This document shows, piece after piece, positions 20,277 through 28,757 of a stretch of DNA of 64,000 nucleotides. Within the stretch, counting starts at the first letter, position 1. Each line of letters opens with the position of its first letter. Position numbers and translations under genes: made by a program. The notes below the pieces were generated by a model, which saw only the letters and a list, made by a program, of their open reading frames with translations, did no database searches and was not told where the DNA came from. Source of the stretch: Roseibium alexandrii DFL-11 (GTDB lineage Bacteria > Pseudomonadota > Alphaproteobacteria > Rhizobiales > Stappiaceae); contig NZ_CM011002.1 in NCBI RefSeq assembly GCF_000158095.2, forward strand, positions 4,501,703 to 4,565,702, written 5' to 3'.

Positions 20277-21455
20277 ATGAGCATAGTAATCTCCAAGCCG
20301 GACGTGCGTCCGGCCAATCCTAATTTTTCTTCTGGTCCCTGTTCCAAGCGTCCCGGCTGGTCGCTGGAAGCGCTTTCCGATGCGCCGCTTGGACGGTCGC
20401 ACCGCGCCAAGCCGGGCAAGGCCAAACTTGCGGAAGCCATTGAGCTGACACGCAAGGTGCTGAACGTGCCGGACGATTACCGCATTGGCATCGTTCCGGC
20501 TTCCGATACCGGCGCAGTTGAAATGGCCATGTGGTCGCTGCTCGGTGCCCGGGGCGTCGACATGCTTGCCTGGGAAAGCTTCGGATCTGGTTGGGTGACC
20601 GATGTGGTCAAACAGCTGAAGCTGGAAAATGTCCGCAAGATAGAAGCGCCTTATGGCGAGCTGCCGGACCTTTCGACGGTCGACTTTTCGAATGATGTCG
20701 TCTTCACATGGAATGGGACCACATCCGGCGTCCGTGTGCCGGACGGAGACTGGATTCCAGCGAACCGTGAAGGTTTGACAATCTGCGATGCGACTTCGGC
20801 CGCATTCGCGCAGGAGCTGGACTTTGCCAAGCTCGATGTGGTGACGTTTTCCTGGCAAAAGGTGCTTGGCGGTGAAGCCGCACATGGCATGCTGATCCTC
20901 AGCCCGCGCGCTGTCGAACGCCTTGAAACTTATTCTCCGGCTTGGCCCTTGCCGAAGATTTTCCGCCTGACCAAAGGCGGGAAGCTGATTGAAGGGATTT
21001 TCCGCGGCGAGACGATCAACACGCCGTCCATGCTGTGCGTTGAAGACTATCTCGATGCCCTGAAGTGGGCGGAAGATCTGGGTGGTTTGGCCGGTCTTGT
21101 GGCGCGCGCTGACGGCAACCTTGAGGTTCTGGCTGATTGGGTTGACCAGACCTCCTGGGTTGATTTCTTGCCGAAGGATCCTGTGACCCGGTCCAACACA
21201 TCTGTCTGTCTGACTGTGGTTGATCCGGACATTCTGGCGCTGTCCGATGAGCACCAGGCCGCTTTCGCGAAGGGCATGGTTTCCATGCTCGACAGTGAAG
21301 GCGTTGCTTATGACATCGGCGCTTACCGGGATGCACCATCCGGCCTTCGGATCTGGGCAGGTGCAACCGTTGAGGCCAGTGATCTGAAAGCGCTGACGTC
21401 CTGGCTGGACTGGGCCTTCCAAACCGAAAAAGCGAAACACGCTCAGGCCGCCTGA
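20277..21455 (+). CDS. serC: Phosphoserine aminotransferase SerC
   Basis: A 392-residue class V PLP enzyme that converts 3-phosphohydroxypyruvate plus glutamate to phosphoserine, the second step of serine synthesis. It belongs to the alphaproteobacterial serC_2 type: it begins [14 protein letters not shown], and the PLP lysine is Lys195 in [15 protein letters not shown]. The ATG is 11 bases after GAGGG, inside a structured leader. serA follows after 78 bases, forming a serC-serA biosynthetic operon probably controlled together by the leader. Confidence 0.96.
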   Translation: MSIVISKPDVRPANPNFSSGPCSKRPGWSLEALSDAPLGRSHRAKPGKAKLAEAIELTRKVLNVPDDYRIGIVPASDTGAVEMAMWSLLGARGVDMLAWESFGSGWVTDVVKQLKLENVRKIEAPYGELPDLSTVDFSNDVVFTWNGTTSGVRVPDGDWIPANREGLTICDATSAAFAQELDFAKLDVVTFSWQKVLGGEAAHGMLILSPRAVERLETYSPAWPLPKIFRLTKGGKLIEGIFRGETINTPSMLCVEDYLDALKWAEDLGGLAGLVARADGNLEVLADWVDQTSWVDFLPKDPVTRSNTSVCLTVVDPDILALSDEHQAAFAKGMVSMLDSEGVAYDIGAYRDAPSGLRIWAGATVEASDLKALTSWLDWAFQTEKAKHAQAA

Positions 21456-21533
21456 GCCTGTTCTTTGAACAACTAAGTCCAATGCCGGGTGGTACGCTGC
21501 CCGGACAGGTATTGATGTCAAGGAGAGGCTCAT

Positions 21534-23120
21534 ATGGCCCCGAAAGTATTGATTTCTGACAAGTTGTCTCCAGCTGCCGTACAGATCTTCAAGGATCGCG
21601 GTGTGGAGGCGGATTTCCTGCCCGATGTTGGCAAGGACAAGGAAAAGCTGCGCGAGATCATCGGTCAGTATGATGGCCTGGCAATCCGCTCTGCTACGAA
21701 GGTGACGGAAAAGATCATCGCTGCAGCGGACAACCTGAAGGTTGTCGGCCGTGCAGGGATTGGCGTCGACAATGTTGACATTCCCAAGGCCACGGCACGT
21801 GGCATCATCGTGATGAACACGCCTTTCGGCAATGCCATTACGACGGCCGAACATGCGATATCCATGATGATGGCGGTGGCCCGTCAAATACCGGCCGCTG
21901 ATGCGTCGACCCAGGCCGGCAAATGGGAAAAGTCCCGGTTCATGGGCCGCGAGATCACCGGCAAAACCTTGGGCCTGATCGGCTGCGGAAACATCGGATC
22001 GATCGTTGCCGAGCGGGGTATCGGTCTCAAGATGAAGGTGATTGCCTTTGACCCTTTCCTGACGCCGGAACGGGCACTGGCGCTCGGCGTCGAGAAGGTG
22101 GAGTTGGATGGGCTTCTCTCTCGGTCGGACTTCATCACGTTGCACACACCGCTGACTGACAAGACGCGGAACACCATTGATGCTGCCGCGATCGCTCAAA
22201 TGCGGGACGGGGCCTACCTCATCAACTGTGCCCGCGGCGGTCTTGCTGATGAACAGGCCGTCCGTGATGCGCTTGATAGCGGGAAACTTGCGGGCGCTGC
22301 TTTCGACGTCTTTGTCGATGAACCGGCCAAGGAAAATGTGCTTTTCGGCGCGCCGACCTTCGTGTCCACACCGCATCTTGGAGCCTCAACGGAGGAAGCC
22401 CAAGAGAACGTTGCTCTGCAGGTTGCCGAGCAAATGTGTGATTACCTTTTGAGCGGTGCCGTCCGGAATGCGCTCAACATGCCGTCAATTACGGCAGAAG
22501 AGGCGCCGAAACTGGCGCCTTTTGTCCGGTTGGCTGAGCAGTTGGGGTCTTTTGCCGGACAGCTTACTGAAACCGGGATTGAGCGCGTTCGCCTGGAATA
22601 TGCCGGTGCAGTTGCCGACATGAACGTTCAGGCACTGACGTCGGCTGCACTCACTGGTTTGCTGACGCCGCTTTTACAGACCGTCAACATGGTCTCTGCA
22701 CCCATCCTGGCGAAGGAAAGGGGCATGCAGATCGAAGAGGTCCGGCGCGACAAACAGGGGGCGTATGAGACCTACATCCGCCTGACTGTGGAAACGGAGC
22801 GCCAAAGCCGCTCCGTCGCCGGGACGGTGTTCGCTGACGGGAAGCCCCGGATCATCCAGGTGAAGGGCATCAATATGGAAGCTGAGCTCGGCGAGCACAT
22901 GCTTTACATCACCAATGAAGACAAACCGGGCTTTATCGGCCACCTTGGAATGGAACTGGGTAACAACGAGGTAAATATTGCGACCTTCAACCTCGGCCGG
23001 ACAGCGCCAGGAGAGGAAGCGATATGTCTTGTTGAAGTGGATGCCCCGGTCTCAAAAGAGGTCATGGCCCGCTTGGAGACGGTCTCCCATGTGAAGCAAG
23101 TCAAGCCGCTTCGCTTTTGA
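21534..23120 (+). CDS. serA: D-3-phosphoglycerate dehydrogenase SerA
   Basis: A 528-residue long-form enzyme catalysing the first committed step of serine synthesis (3-phosphoglycerate to 3-phosphohydroxypyruvate, NAD-linked). The NAD-binding loop is GLIGCGNIG (about 147-155). Catalytic features include NCARGG and the His in TPHLGASTEEAQ. An ASB intervening domain (about 315-450) and a C-terminal ACT domain (YITNEDKPGFIGHLGMELG) follow; the latter is the usual serine-feedback site. AAGGAGAGG lies before the ATG. It is preceded by serC and followed by a terminator. Confidence 0.97.
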   Translation: MAPKVLISDKLSPAAVQIFKDRGVEADFLPDVGKDKEKLREIIGQYDGLAIRSATKVTEKIIAAADNLKVVGRAGIGVDNVDIPKATARGIIVMNTPFGNAITTAEHAISMMMAVARQIPAADASTQAGKWEKSRFMGREITGKTLGLIGCGNIGSIVAERGIGLKMKVIAFDPFLTPERALALGVEKVELDGLLSRSDFITLHTPLTDKTRNTIDAAAIAQMRDGAYLINCARGGLADEQAVRDALDSGKLAGAAFDVFVDEPAKENVLFGAPTFVSTPHLGASTEEAQENVALQVAEQMCDYLLSGAVRNALNMPSITAEEAPKLAPFVRLAEQLGSFAGQLTETGIERVRLEYAGAVADMNVQALTSAALTGLLTPLLQTVNMVSAPILAKERGMQIEEVRRDKQGAYETYIRLTVETERQSRSVAGTVFADGKPRIIQVKGINMEAELGEHMLYITNEDKPGFIGHLGMELGNNEVNIATFNLGRTAPGEEAICLVEVDAPVSKEVMARLETVSHVKQVKPLRF

Positions 23121-23124
23121 CACC

Positions 23125-23167
23125 AATAGCGCCCGGATGAGATGTCAGCCGGGCGCTCGCTATTTTG
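23125..23167. terminator. Hairpin between convergent serA and DMT-exporter genes
   Basis: The stem AGCGCCCGG (23128-23136)/CCGGGCGCT (23149-23157), with extra AATAGC/GCTATT pairing outside, is followed by TTTT on the plus strand. It overlaps the last codon of the minus-strand exporter. It likely serves serA and possibly both convergent genes. Confidence 0.6.
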
Positions 23168-24065
23168 CTGATGTGGATACTGGTTTGAAACGGGCGAAGA
23201 GCCGCCCATCAAGAACGACCAACCCACTTAACAAGAGTGCGAAGCCGGCCAGTTGAATCGCCGACAATTCTTCACCCAATAAAAGCCATCCAAAAAACAA
23301 GGCGCTGGCGGGCACCAGTAGCGTGACCAGTGAAGCGTTGGTTGCTCCCGCTTCTGCAAGAAGCCGGAAGTACATCAGGTAAGCAAGTGCAGTCGCGAAG
23401 ATCCCGAGGGCGAGAACGTTGAGCCAGGCAATGACGCTTGGATCCGCTACGCTCCAAGAACGGGATGCGAACAGAGCGATCGGGGCCATGATCAGGGTTG
23501 ATCCGGACAATTGACCGGTTGCCGAGATCAGGGGCGGGAGGCCTTTGAAGCGTTTGGCAAAGGTCGCTGCAAAGGCATAGGATAGCGCTGCTCCCAGACA
23601 TGCCGCCTGAGCCCACAAAGGGTCTGAGACTATGCCGGACAAGCTGCCGGAGAGCATCGTTGCGACGCCGGCGATTCCGAGAGCAATACCGGCAATCTTG
23701 TGAATGCCGAGAGTTTCCTGGCGGAACAGGACACCGGCTACCAAAACCGTGAAGACCGGTGTCGTCGCGTTTAGGATAGACGCAAGACCCGCCCCGATCA
23801 CAGTCTGTCCGGCAAAGAGCAGTGAAAACGGGATAACGTTGTTCAAGAGGCCCATAGCCAGAAACGAGGCCGCCATCTTTAAGGGAAACTGCTCCAAAGT
23901 GCCTTGGGCCCAGAGCACAAGCCAAAGCGCGAGACAGGCGGATGCGACGCGGAAAAACACCAGGGTCAACGCAGGGATCTCGGCAACCGCAACCTTGGCA
24001 AAGATAAACGATCCTCCCCAAATCGCGCCGAGACAAATCAGCAAGATCCAATGCTGCAATTTCAT
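23160..24065 (-). CDS. EamA/DMT-superfamily transporter
   Basis: A 301-residue inner-membrane protein with ten predicted hydrophobic segments arranged as two EamA repeats (GAIWGGSFIFAKVAVAEIPAL in the first, GAALSYAFAATFAKRFKGL opening the second). Family members export amino acids, metabolites or drugs; the substrate is unknown. ATG 24065 (MKLQHWILL) is preceded by GGAG at 7 bases, whereas the longer frame to 24266 adds about 67 non-hydrophobic residues. It is convergent with serA, whose product could hint at amino-acid export, but that is only proximity. Confidence 0.85.
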   Translation of the reverse strand: MKLQHWILLICLGAIWGGSFIFAKVAVAEIPALTLVFFRVASACLALWLVLWAQGTLEQFPLKMAASFLAMGLLNNVIPFSLLFAGQTVIGAGLASILNATTPVFTVLVAGVLFRQETLGIHKIAGIALGIAGVATMLSGSLSGIVSDPLWAQAACLGAALSYAFAATFAKRFKGLPPLISATGQLSGSTLIMAPIALFASRSWSVADPSVIAWLNVLALGIFATALAYLMYFRLLAEAGATNASLVTLLVPASALFFGWLLLGEELSAIQLAGFALLLSGLVVLDGRLFARFKPVSTSAK

Positions 24066-24367
24066 GAGGGAGCTCCAACCAGGTGAATGTCTACCGGGTA
24101 CCATGTGTTTTCGGTTCCCGACACCCGAAAACCGAGCGAATGTTGGATGCGCAGGCTTGTCTTGCGCAGCGATAAAATGAACAAGCACCGGAATTGAGGA
24201 GAGTTTGATCGGTAGCTTGCGCAATTCTTCAATTAAATGGCCGGGAAGACTCGCGCGGCCAACCAATCCTGTCTATAGTCCGCGCCGTTTGCCCCGGGGA
24301 CTTGTCCGGGGCTTGTTGTGTTGGCGTCAAGGACGTCACGAACCTGCTTTAGGAGAGCAAAAGCTAG

Positions 24368-25660
24368 ATGGCGAATGTGGTTGTTGTCGGTTCGCAATGG
24401 GGTGACGAAGGCAAAGGCAAGATTGTCGACTGGTTGTCGGAACAAGCCGATGTCATTGTAAGGTTCCAGGGCGGACACAACGCTGGACATACACTCGTCA
24501 TTGACGGTGTGAGCTACAAGCTCTCCTTGCTGCCATCCGGTGTGGCTCGTCCAGGCAAACTGTCTGTGATCGGCAATGGTGTGGTGCTGGATCCCCATGC
24601 GTTGGCCGAAGAGGTCAAGCGGCTCGGCGAGCAAGGCGTTGTTGTTACGCCTGAAAGCCTGCGGGTGGCTGAAAACGCAACCTTGATCCTGTCTTTGCAC
24701 CGGGAACTGGACGCGCTTCGCGAAAATTCCAACACCGGCACCAAGATCGGCACAACAAAGCGCGGTATCGGTCCGGCATATGAAGATAAGGTTGGCCGCC
24801 GTGCGATCCGTTTGATGGATCTGAAAAACCTTACAACGCTTCCGGCGAAAATCGACCGGCTTCTGACCCACCACAATGCTTTGCGCCGGGGTCTGGGGCA
24901 GGACGAAGTCTCAGCGGACGCCATTTTCGAAGAGCTGTCCAGTGTCGCAGATCAGGTTCTGCCTTACATGGATAAGGTCTGGTACTTGCTCGACGAGCAA
25001 CGCCGACAAGGCAAACGGATTCTCTTCGAAGGGGCTCAAGGGGCTCTTCTCGACATCGATCATGGTACATACCCGTTCGTGACATCTTCCAACACTGTTG
25101 CCGGACAGGCCGCGACAGGTTGCGGTCTCGGGCCAGGTTCCGTCGACTATGTCCTTGGGATTACGAAGGCTTACACCACGCGTGTGGGTGAGGGGCCTTT
25201 CCCGACCGAGCAACAAAACGAGGTTGGTGAGTTTCTTGGGACGCGTGGTCATGAGTTCGGCACGGTGACCGGCCGCCGCCGCCGCTGCGGCTGGTTCGAT
25301 GCGGTTCTTGTGCGTCAGACCGTTTGTACGTCCGGTATCAATGGTATCGCACTGACCAAGCTTGATGTTCTGGATGGTCTTGAGGAAATCAAGATCTGCG
25401 TTGGCTACGAACTCGACGGCGAGCGCCTCGACTATCTTCCAGCGTCGCAAGGCGCACAGGAACGGGTCAAGCCGATCTATGAGAGCATGCCGGGTTGGAA
25501 AGAATCCACTGAAGGTGCGCGCACCTGGGCTGAACTTCCGGCGCAAGCGATCAAATATGTACGGCATGTTGAAGAGCTGATCGGTGCACCGGTAGCGATC
25601 TTATCGACCAGTCCGGAACGTGATGACACAATTCTTGTGCAGAATCCTTTCCAAGACTGA
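24368..25660 (+). CDS. purA: Adenylosuccinate synthetase PurA
   Basis: A 430-residue GTP-dependent enzyme that joins IMP and aspartate in AMP synthesis. The N-terminal signature is [15 protein letters not shown]. The catalytic Asp and His regions (GGHNAGHT) follow, then [23 protein letters not shown] in the middle and [11 protein letters not shown] near residue 305. It is full length. AGGAG precedes the ATG. It stands alone, with an intergenic region holding two hairpins downstream. Confidence 0.98.
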   Translation: MANVVVVGSQWGDEGKGKIVDWLSEQADVIVRFQGGHNAGHTLVIDGVSYKLSLLPSGVARPGKLSVIGNGVVLDPHALAEEVKRLGEQGVVVTPESLRVAENATLILSLHRELDALRENSNTGTKIGTTKRGIGPAYEDKVGRRAIRLMDLKNLTTLPAKIDRLLTHHNALRRGLGQDEVSADAIFEELSSVADQVLPYMDKVWYLLDEQRRQGKRILFEGAQGALLDIDHGTYPFVTSSNTVAGQAATGCGLGPGSVDYVLGITKAYTTRVGEGPFPTEQQNEVGEFLGTRGHEFGTVTGRRRRCGWFDAVLVRQTVCTSGINGIALTKLDVLDGLEEIKICVGYELDGERLDYLPASQGAQERVKPIYESMPGWKESTEGARTWAELPAQAIKYVRHVEELIGAPVAILSTSPERDDTILVQNPFQD

Positions 25661-25698
25661 GCGAATTGACGTAAACAAGACAATATTAAAGATGCTTA

Positions 25699-25762
25699 GA
25701 GTGCGTTGCGAATCGCTACGCACTCGACAGCTTTTGAAGTCCGGGATCTCCGGCATCAAAAG
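25699..25762. other. Pair of hairpins downstream of purA
   Basis: Hairpin 1 is GAGTGCGT (25699-25706)/ACGCACTC (25718-25725), with an inner GCG-aat-CGC stem separated by a T/T mismatch. Hairpin 2 is CTTTTGA (25731-25737)/TCAAAAG (25756-25762), with inner CCGG/CCGG. Neither has a clear T tract. They may form part of an mRNA 3' end, a small RNA or an intergenic repeat. Nothing else is evident in the 240-base gap. Confidence 0.4.
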
Positions 25763-25899
25763 CAAAATGGAACGACAATTGTGCGCGTCTCGCGCGATCT
25801 GGTAGGCGAAAATCTCTTCGAAAACTTGGTACAAGTCACGAAGAAGTCGCGAATCTGATCCAGGAGACGCAGGAGTGCAGTTGGCCGGTAGGCAGGAAG

Positions 25900-27642
25900 A
25901 TGGCTGATTACTATTCGATATTAAAGAAAACGATCGCGTCCTTGCCCGAAAGCAACGGTGCAGCGCGGCGAAGCGTTTACAGCCGTGCGCGTAATGCCAT
26001 CGTGAATCAGCTCAAGGCCTACGAGCCGCCGCTGTCGCCATCGGAAATCACGGCAGAGCAACTTCGCCTGGAAGAGGCAATCCGGAAGGTCGAGGCGGAA
26101 GCCGCTCGAGAAAGCCTGGGATTGCAGCCATCCGCACCGCAGGCGCCTGCCACACCAGCTGCACCGCCGGTTCGCGAGCCGGAGCCCGCGCCGTCGGTCC
26201 CGGCAGCCGCCACAACTTCTCCAGTTGAGACTTCGGCTCCACCAGCACCGCCGGTGACATCTCCGGAGCCGTCTGCCTATCCAGCCGAAGAGCCTGTAAG
26301 TGTTCCTTCGTCCGACGCCTCATATGAAAGCCAGCCTCAAGCCTCGACTCTGTCAGGTACGGCTGGTTCAAGTCTGACGGAGCCGGAAGGCCCAATATCC
26401 TCACCTGAGACACATCCGGGCTATGACCCTGTTTCAGTCGAACCGGGTCCGGTCTCGGATGATCAAGTGTCTCAAACAGAACCTCTCTTTGAAGATGAAG
26501 TGGTTCAACCGCAGACCAGCACAGCGGGTTTAACGGACGCTCCAGTAACGCCCCGCGCCAGCCGTTCAAGATCGTCTGCTTCTGCAGCACTCCGAAGTTC
26601 GGAAGAAAAAAGCCGGACAGTGCCGATTGCAGCTGCTGCCGTGGTTGCCGTCCTGGTGCTTGGGGCCGCCGCCTATTTCTTCTTGTCTGCGCCGTCTGAG
26701 GAAACTTTCACCGACGCCGCACCGGCGGTTTCACAAGAGCCGGAAAAAACGGCTGTTACGGAACCAGCGGCACCCGTCGAAGACACCGTGTCCGCATCCT
26801 CGGAAGATGCAGACGATGCGAGCAAGAACACCGATCGTCTTTTGAATGAGACCGATGCAAATGTGGTTGCACCTGATGCGCGCGCAGTGACAACTACGAC
26901 CATCAACCCGCAAGACACCGCGCCGGGGACTGTTGCTCAGCCGTCGATCGTGACGAATGTGGAAAGCACTCCGCCCGCCGATGTCGATACTCCGGCAACG
27001 GACGGTGCCGGTGTAAGCCAGGGCGTTCAGCCGGACAGTCTAGCAGCAGTGAGCCCAGAGCAAACCGAACCGGCCCCGGCAGCTCAGGTGCCTGCTTCCG
27101 GTGCGCAACGTTCCATCCTTTATGAGGAAGGGGCAGATGCCAGCTCAACCGGCACCGCGGCTCAAGGTGCCGTCATCTGGACACTTGGCGAAGAGACCGA
27201 TCTTGGCGGTGAAGCGCAGTCTGTTCTTTCCGCTGCCGTCGAAATTCCTGAGCGGGATATCAAAGTCGATATCCGCATCAAGCCCAACGATGATACGTCC
27301 CTTCCGGCAAGCCACCTGGTTGAAATCAAATATGAGCTACCAGAAGGGTTTTCCGGTGGCGATATCGTTAACGTTCCTGGCTTGGTCATGAAGCCGACCG
27401 AGGAAGCGCGCGGCGATGCGTTGATCGGGGCTTCCGTCAAGGTCTCTCCTGGCTTCTTCTGGATCGCCCTTTCCAGCTTGCCCAATGAGCAACAACGCAA
27501 TTTGGCCCTTCTGCGTGAGCGCGGGTGGATCGACATCCCGATGCTTTATGAGAATGGCAAACGCGGCATTCTCACACTCGAGAAGGGCCCGATCGGCGAA
27601 GATGCCGTTGAAAAGGCAGTCTCTGCCTGGCAAGCCGGCTAA
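25900..27642 (+). CDS. Large uncharacterised single-TM protein with disordered linkers
   Basis: A 580-residue protein I cannot assign. Layout: residues 1-75 form a soluble N-terminus with predicted helices (MADYYSILKKTIASLPES, then RRSVYSRARNAIVNQLKAY). A Pro/Ala/Ser/Glu-rich disordered region covers 76-238, and one TM helix is at about 241-263 (VVAVLVLGAAAYFFL). A second disordered acidic stretch covers 265-420. A compact C-terminal domain (about 430-580) has KVDIRIKPNDDTSLPASHLVEIKYELPEG-like beta content and ends in SAWQAG. The N-terminus is probably cytoplasmic and the C-terminus periplasmic. It is likely monocistronic, placed after purA and before the thi riboswitch. Confidence 0.8.
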   Translation: MADYYSILKKTIASLPESNGAARRSVYSRARNAIVNQLKAYEPPLSPSEITAEQLRLEEAIRKVEAEAARESLGLQPSAPQAPATPAAPPVREPEPAPSVPAAATTSPVETSAPPAPPVTSPEPSAYPAEEPVSVPSSDASYESQPQASTLSGTAGSSLTEPEGPISSPETHPGYDPVSVEPGPVSDDQVSQTEPLFEDEVVQPQTSTAGLTDAPVTPRASRSRSSASAALRSSEEKSRTVPIAAAAVVAVLVLGAAAYFFLSAPSEETFTDAAPAVSQEPEKTAVTEPAAPVEDTVSASSEDADDASKNTDRLLNETDANVVAPDARAVTTTTINPQDTAPGTVAQPSIVTNVESTPPADVDTPATDGAGVSQGVQPDSLAAVSPEQTEPAPAAQVPASGAQRSILYEEGADASSTGTAAQGAVIWTLGEETDLGGEAQSVLSAAVEIPERDIKVDIRIKPNDDTSLPASHLVEIKYELPEGFSGGDIVNVPGLVMKPTEEARGDALIGASVKVSPGFFWIALSSLPNEQQRNLALLRERGWIDIPMLYENGKRGILTLEKGPIGEDAVEKAVSAWQAG

Positions 27643-27726
27643 ACACATCCAGCCATCTTGCGTTTTAGCCGGTGGTCGGCAGTTTCTCTTGCAATTTGTA
27701 AATTGGCGGGGCATTGTCCCGCTTGG

Positions 27727-27814
27727 TCCGAGGGGTGTTCCGGTTTCCGGAACTGAGATGGCAACGCGCCGAACCCTTAGAACCTGATCCGGGTCATGCC
27801 GGCGAAGGGACGGA
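27727..27814 (+). ncRNA. TPP riboswitch aptamer (THI element)
   Basis: The conserved thi-box elements are present in order: GGGGTG near 27732, ACTGAGA near 27752, then CCCTTAGAACCTGATC and GGGTCATGCCGGCGAAGGGA ending near 27810. A TCCG/CGGA closing stem P1 joins 27727-27730 and 27811-27814. It precedes thiX-thiY, so thiamine pyrophosphate binding should repress precursor uptake. The downstream expression platform is described separately. Confidence 0.93.
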
Positions 27815-27831
27815 AACCTTAGCCTCTTCCC

Positions 27832-27875
27832 GGATCTCCAGTGTCATTTTCGGCTTTGCCGAAGGCAGGAGATCC
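27832..27875 (+). promoter_or_regulatory. Shine-Dalgarno-sequestering hairpin downstream of the TPP aptamer
   Basis: GGATCTCC (27832-27839) pairs perfectly with GGAGATCC (27868-27875). The second arm contains the AGGAG ribosome site of the next start codon (27878). An inner TTCGGC/GCCGAA stem extends it. With no T-run present, translational rather than transcriptional control is indicated. The ligand-dependent switch itself is inferred. Confidence 0.65.
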
Positions 27876-27877
27876 TT

Positions 27878-27985
27878 ATGTCTGCTTATGCGCTTATGCG
27901 CCGGGCACACGCTGCACATCAGCTGTGTGCCGTCTATAAAACCAAATATCCATATGCCCTTCTGTGCAGGAGCGGCAGATTATGA
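27878..27985 (+). CDS. 35-codon leader ORF coupled to thiX
   Basis: A short frame starts at ATG 27878, 6 bases after AGGAGA (27867-27872). It encodes 35 residues rich in Ala, Tyr and Arg (begins MSAYALMRRAHAA), and its TGA overlaps the thiX ATG (ATGA at 27982-27985). No known domain, signal peptide or Thi-related motif is seen. The good ribosome site, the riboswitch hairpin on that site and the stop/start overlap suggest that translation of this ORF carries ribosomes to thiX. It may act only through translation and not as a peptide. An internal hairpin lies at 27904-27931. Confidence 0.5.
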   Translation: MSAYALMRRAHAAHQLCAVYKTKYPYALLCRSGRL

Positions 27986-28734
27986 GGGTTTTGGGTTTTC
28001 TACTAAAACGCTGTGCGGGTGTGGCGGTTGCCGTTCTTATCTGGGCGGCCTTGGTCCATTTCTTTGAAATCCCACCGTATATGCTGCCTGGTCCTGAGCG
28101 TGTTTTTGTTGCGTTTCAGAACCAGGGCCTGTTTCTCCTGCACCATGCAAGCATTACCTTTTCCGAGACACTTCTCGGATTCGTCTTTGGGGTCGCTGCA
28201 GGGTGCCTTTTGGCGATCCTGATTTGGGTGTTTCCCGTTGCCAAACGGGCGATCATGCCGACGATCCTCGTTACCCAGGCCTTGCCCGTTTTTGCAATCG
28301 CGCCGATCCTCGTTCTGTGGCTCGGATTTGGCCTTGCCTCCAAAATTGTCATGGCGGTTTTGGTGATCTTCTTTGCCGTGACCTCCACGTTCTATGATGG
28401 GCTGCGCCGCCTTGATCCCGGGCTTTCTGACCTCAGCCGCCTTTATCGTGTGTCTCGCCTCAAGGAACTCTGGGTGTTCCGGCTGCCGTCTGCCATGCCT
28501 GCCTTGGCCTCTGGCTTGAGGATCGCTGCTGTTTTTGCGCCAATCGGCGCGATTGTCGGAGAGTGGGTCGGCGCGAAGGGCGGGCTCGCTTTCATCATGC
28601 TTCAAAGCAACGCGCGGATGCAGACCGATGTGATGTTTGCCGCGCTGATCCTGCTTGCTCTCATGGTTCTGTTATTGCGGTTCGCTGTAGACCATTTCAC
28701 CCGGTTTCTTGTTCCTTGGCAGGTTGAAGACTGA
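27982..28734 (+). CDS. thiX: ABC transporter permease, probable thiamine-precursor (HMP) importer ThiX
   Basis: A 250-residue BPD-type permease with about six TM segments and an EAA-like loop (about residues 145-180, LSDLSRLYRVSRLKELWVFRLPS). Together with the adjacent ThiY-like binding protein and the upstream TPP riboswitch, it most likely imports a pyrimidine precursor such as formylaminopyrimidine or HMP. ATG 27982 has AGGAG 9 bases upstream; a GTG at 27964 is less likely. The transporter's ATPase gene is not in this locus. Confidence 0.85.
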   Translation: MRVLGFLLKRCAGVAVAVLIWAALVHFFEIPPYMLPGPERVFVAFQNQGLFLLHHASITFSETLLGFVFGVAAGCLLAILIWVFPVAKRAIMPTILVTQALPVFAIAPILVLWLGFGLASKIVMAVLVIFFAVTSTFYDGLRRLDPGLSDLSRLYRVSRLKELWVFRLPSAMPALASGLRIAAVFAPIGAIVGEWVGAKGGLAFIMLQSNARMQTDVMFAALILLALMVLLLRFAVDHFTRFLVPWQVED

Positions 28735-28757
28735 CCTGCTTTTCCTTGGAGGATTGA

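Noticed and set aside
20151..22376. 741-codon minus-strand open frame
   Set aside because: It lies opposite serC and serA, both of which have strong family motifs, and shows no domain or signal sequence. Long antisense frames are common in GC-rich genes.
27714..28067. 117-codon open frame across the TPP riboswitch
   Set aside because: It begins inside the aptamer and overlaps thiX in another frame. The conserved RNA elements explain the sequence.
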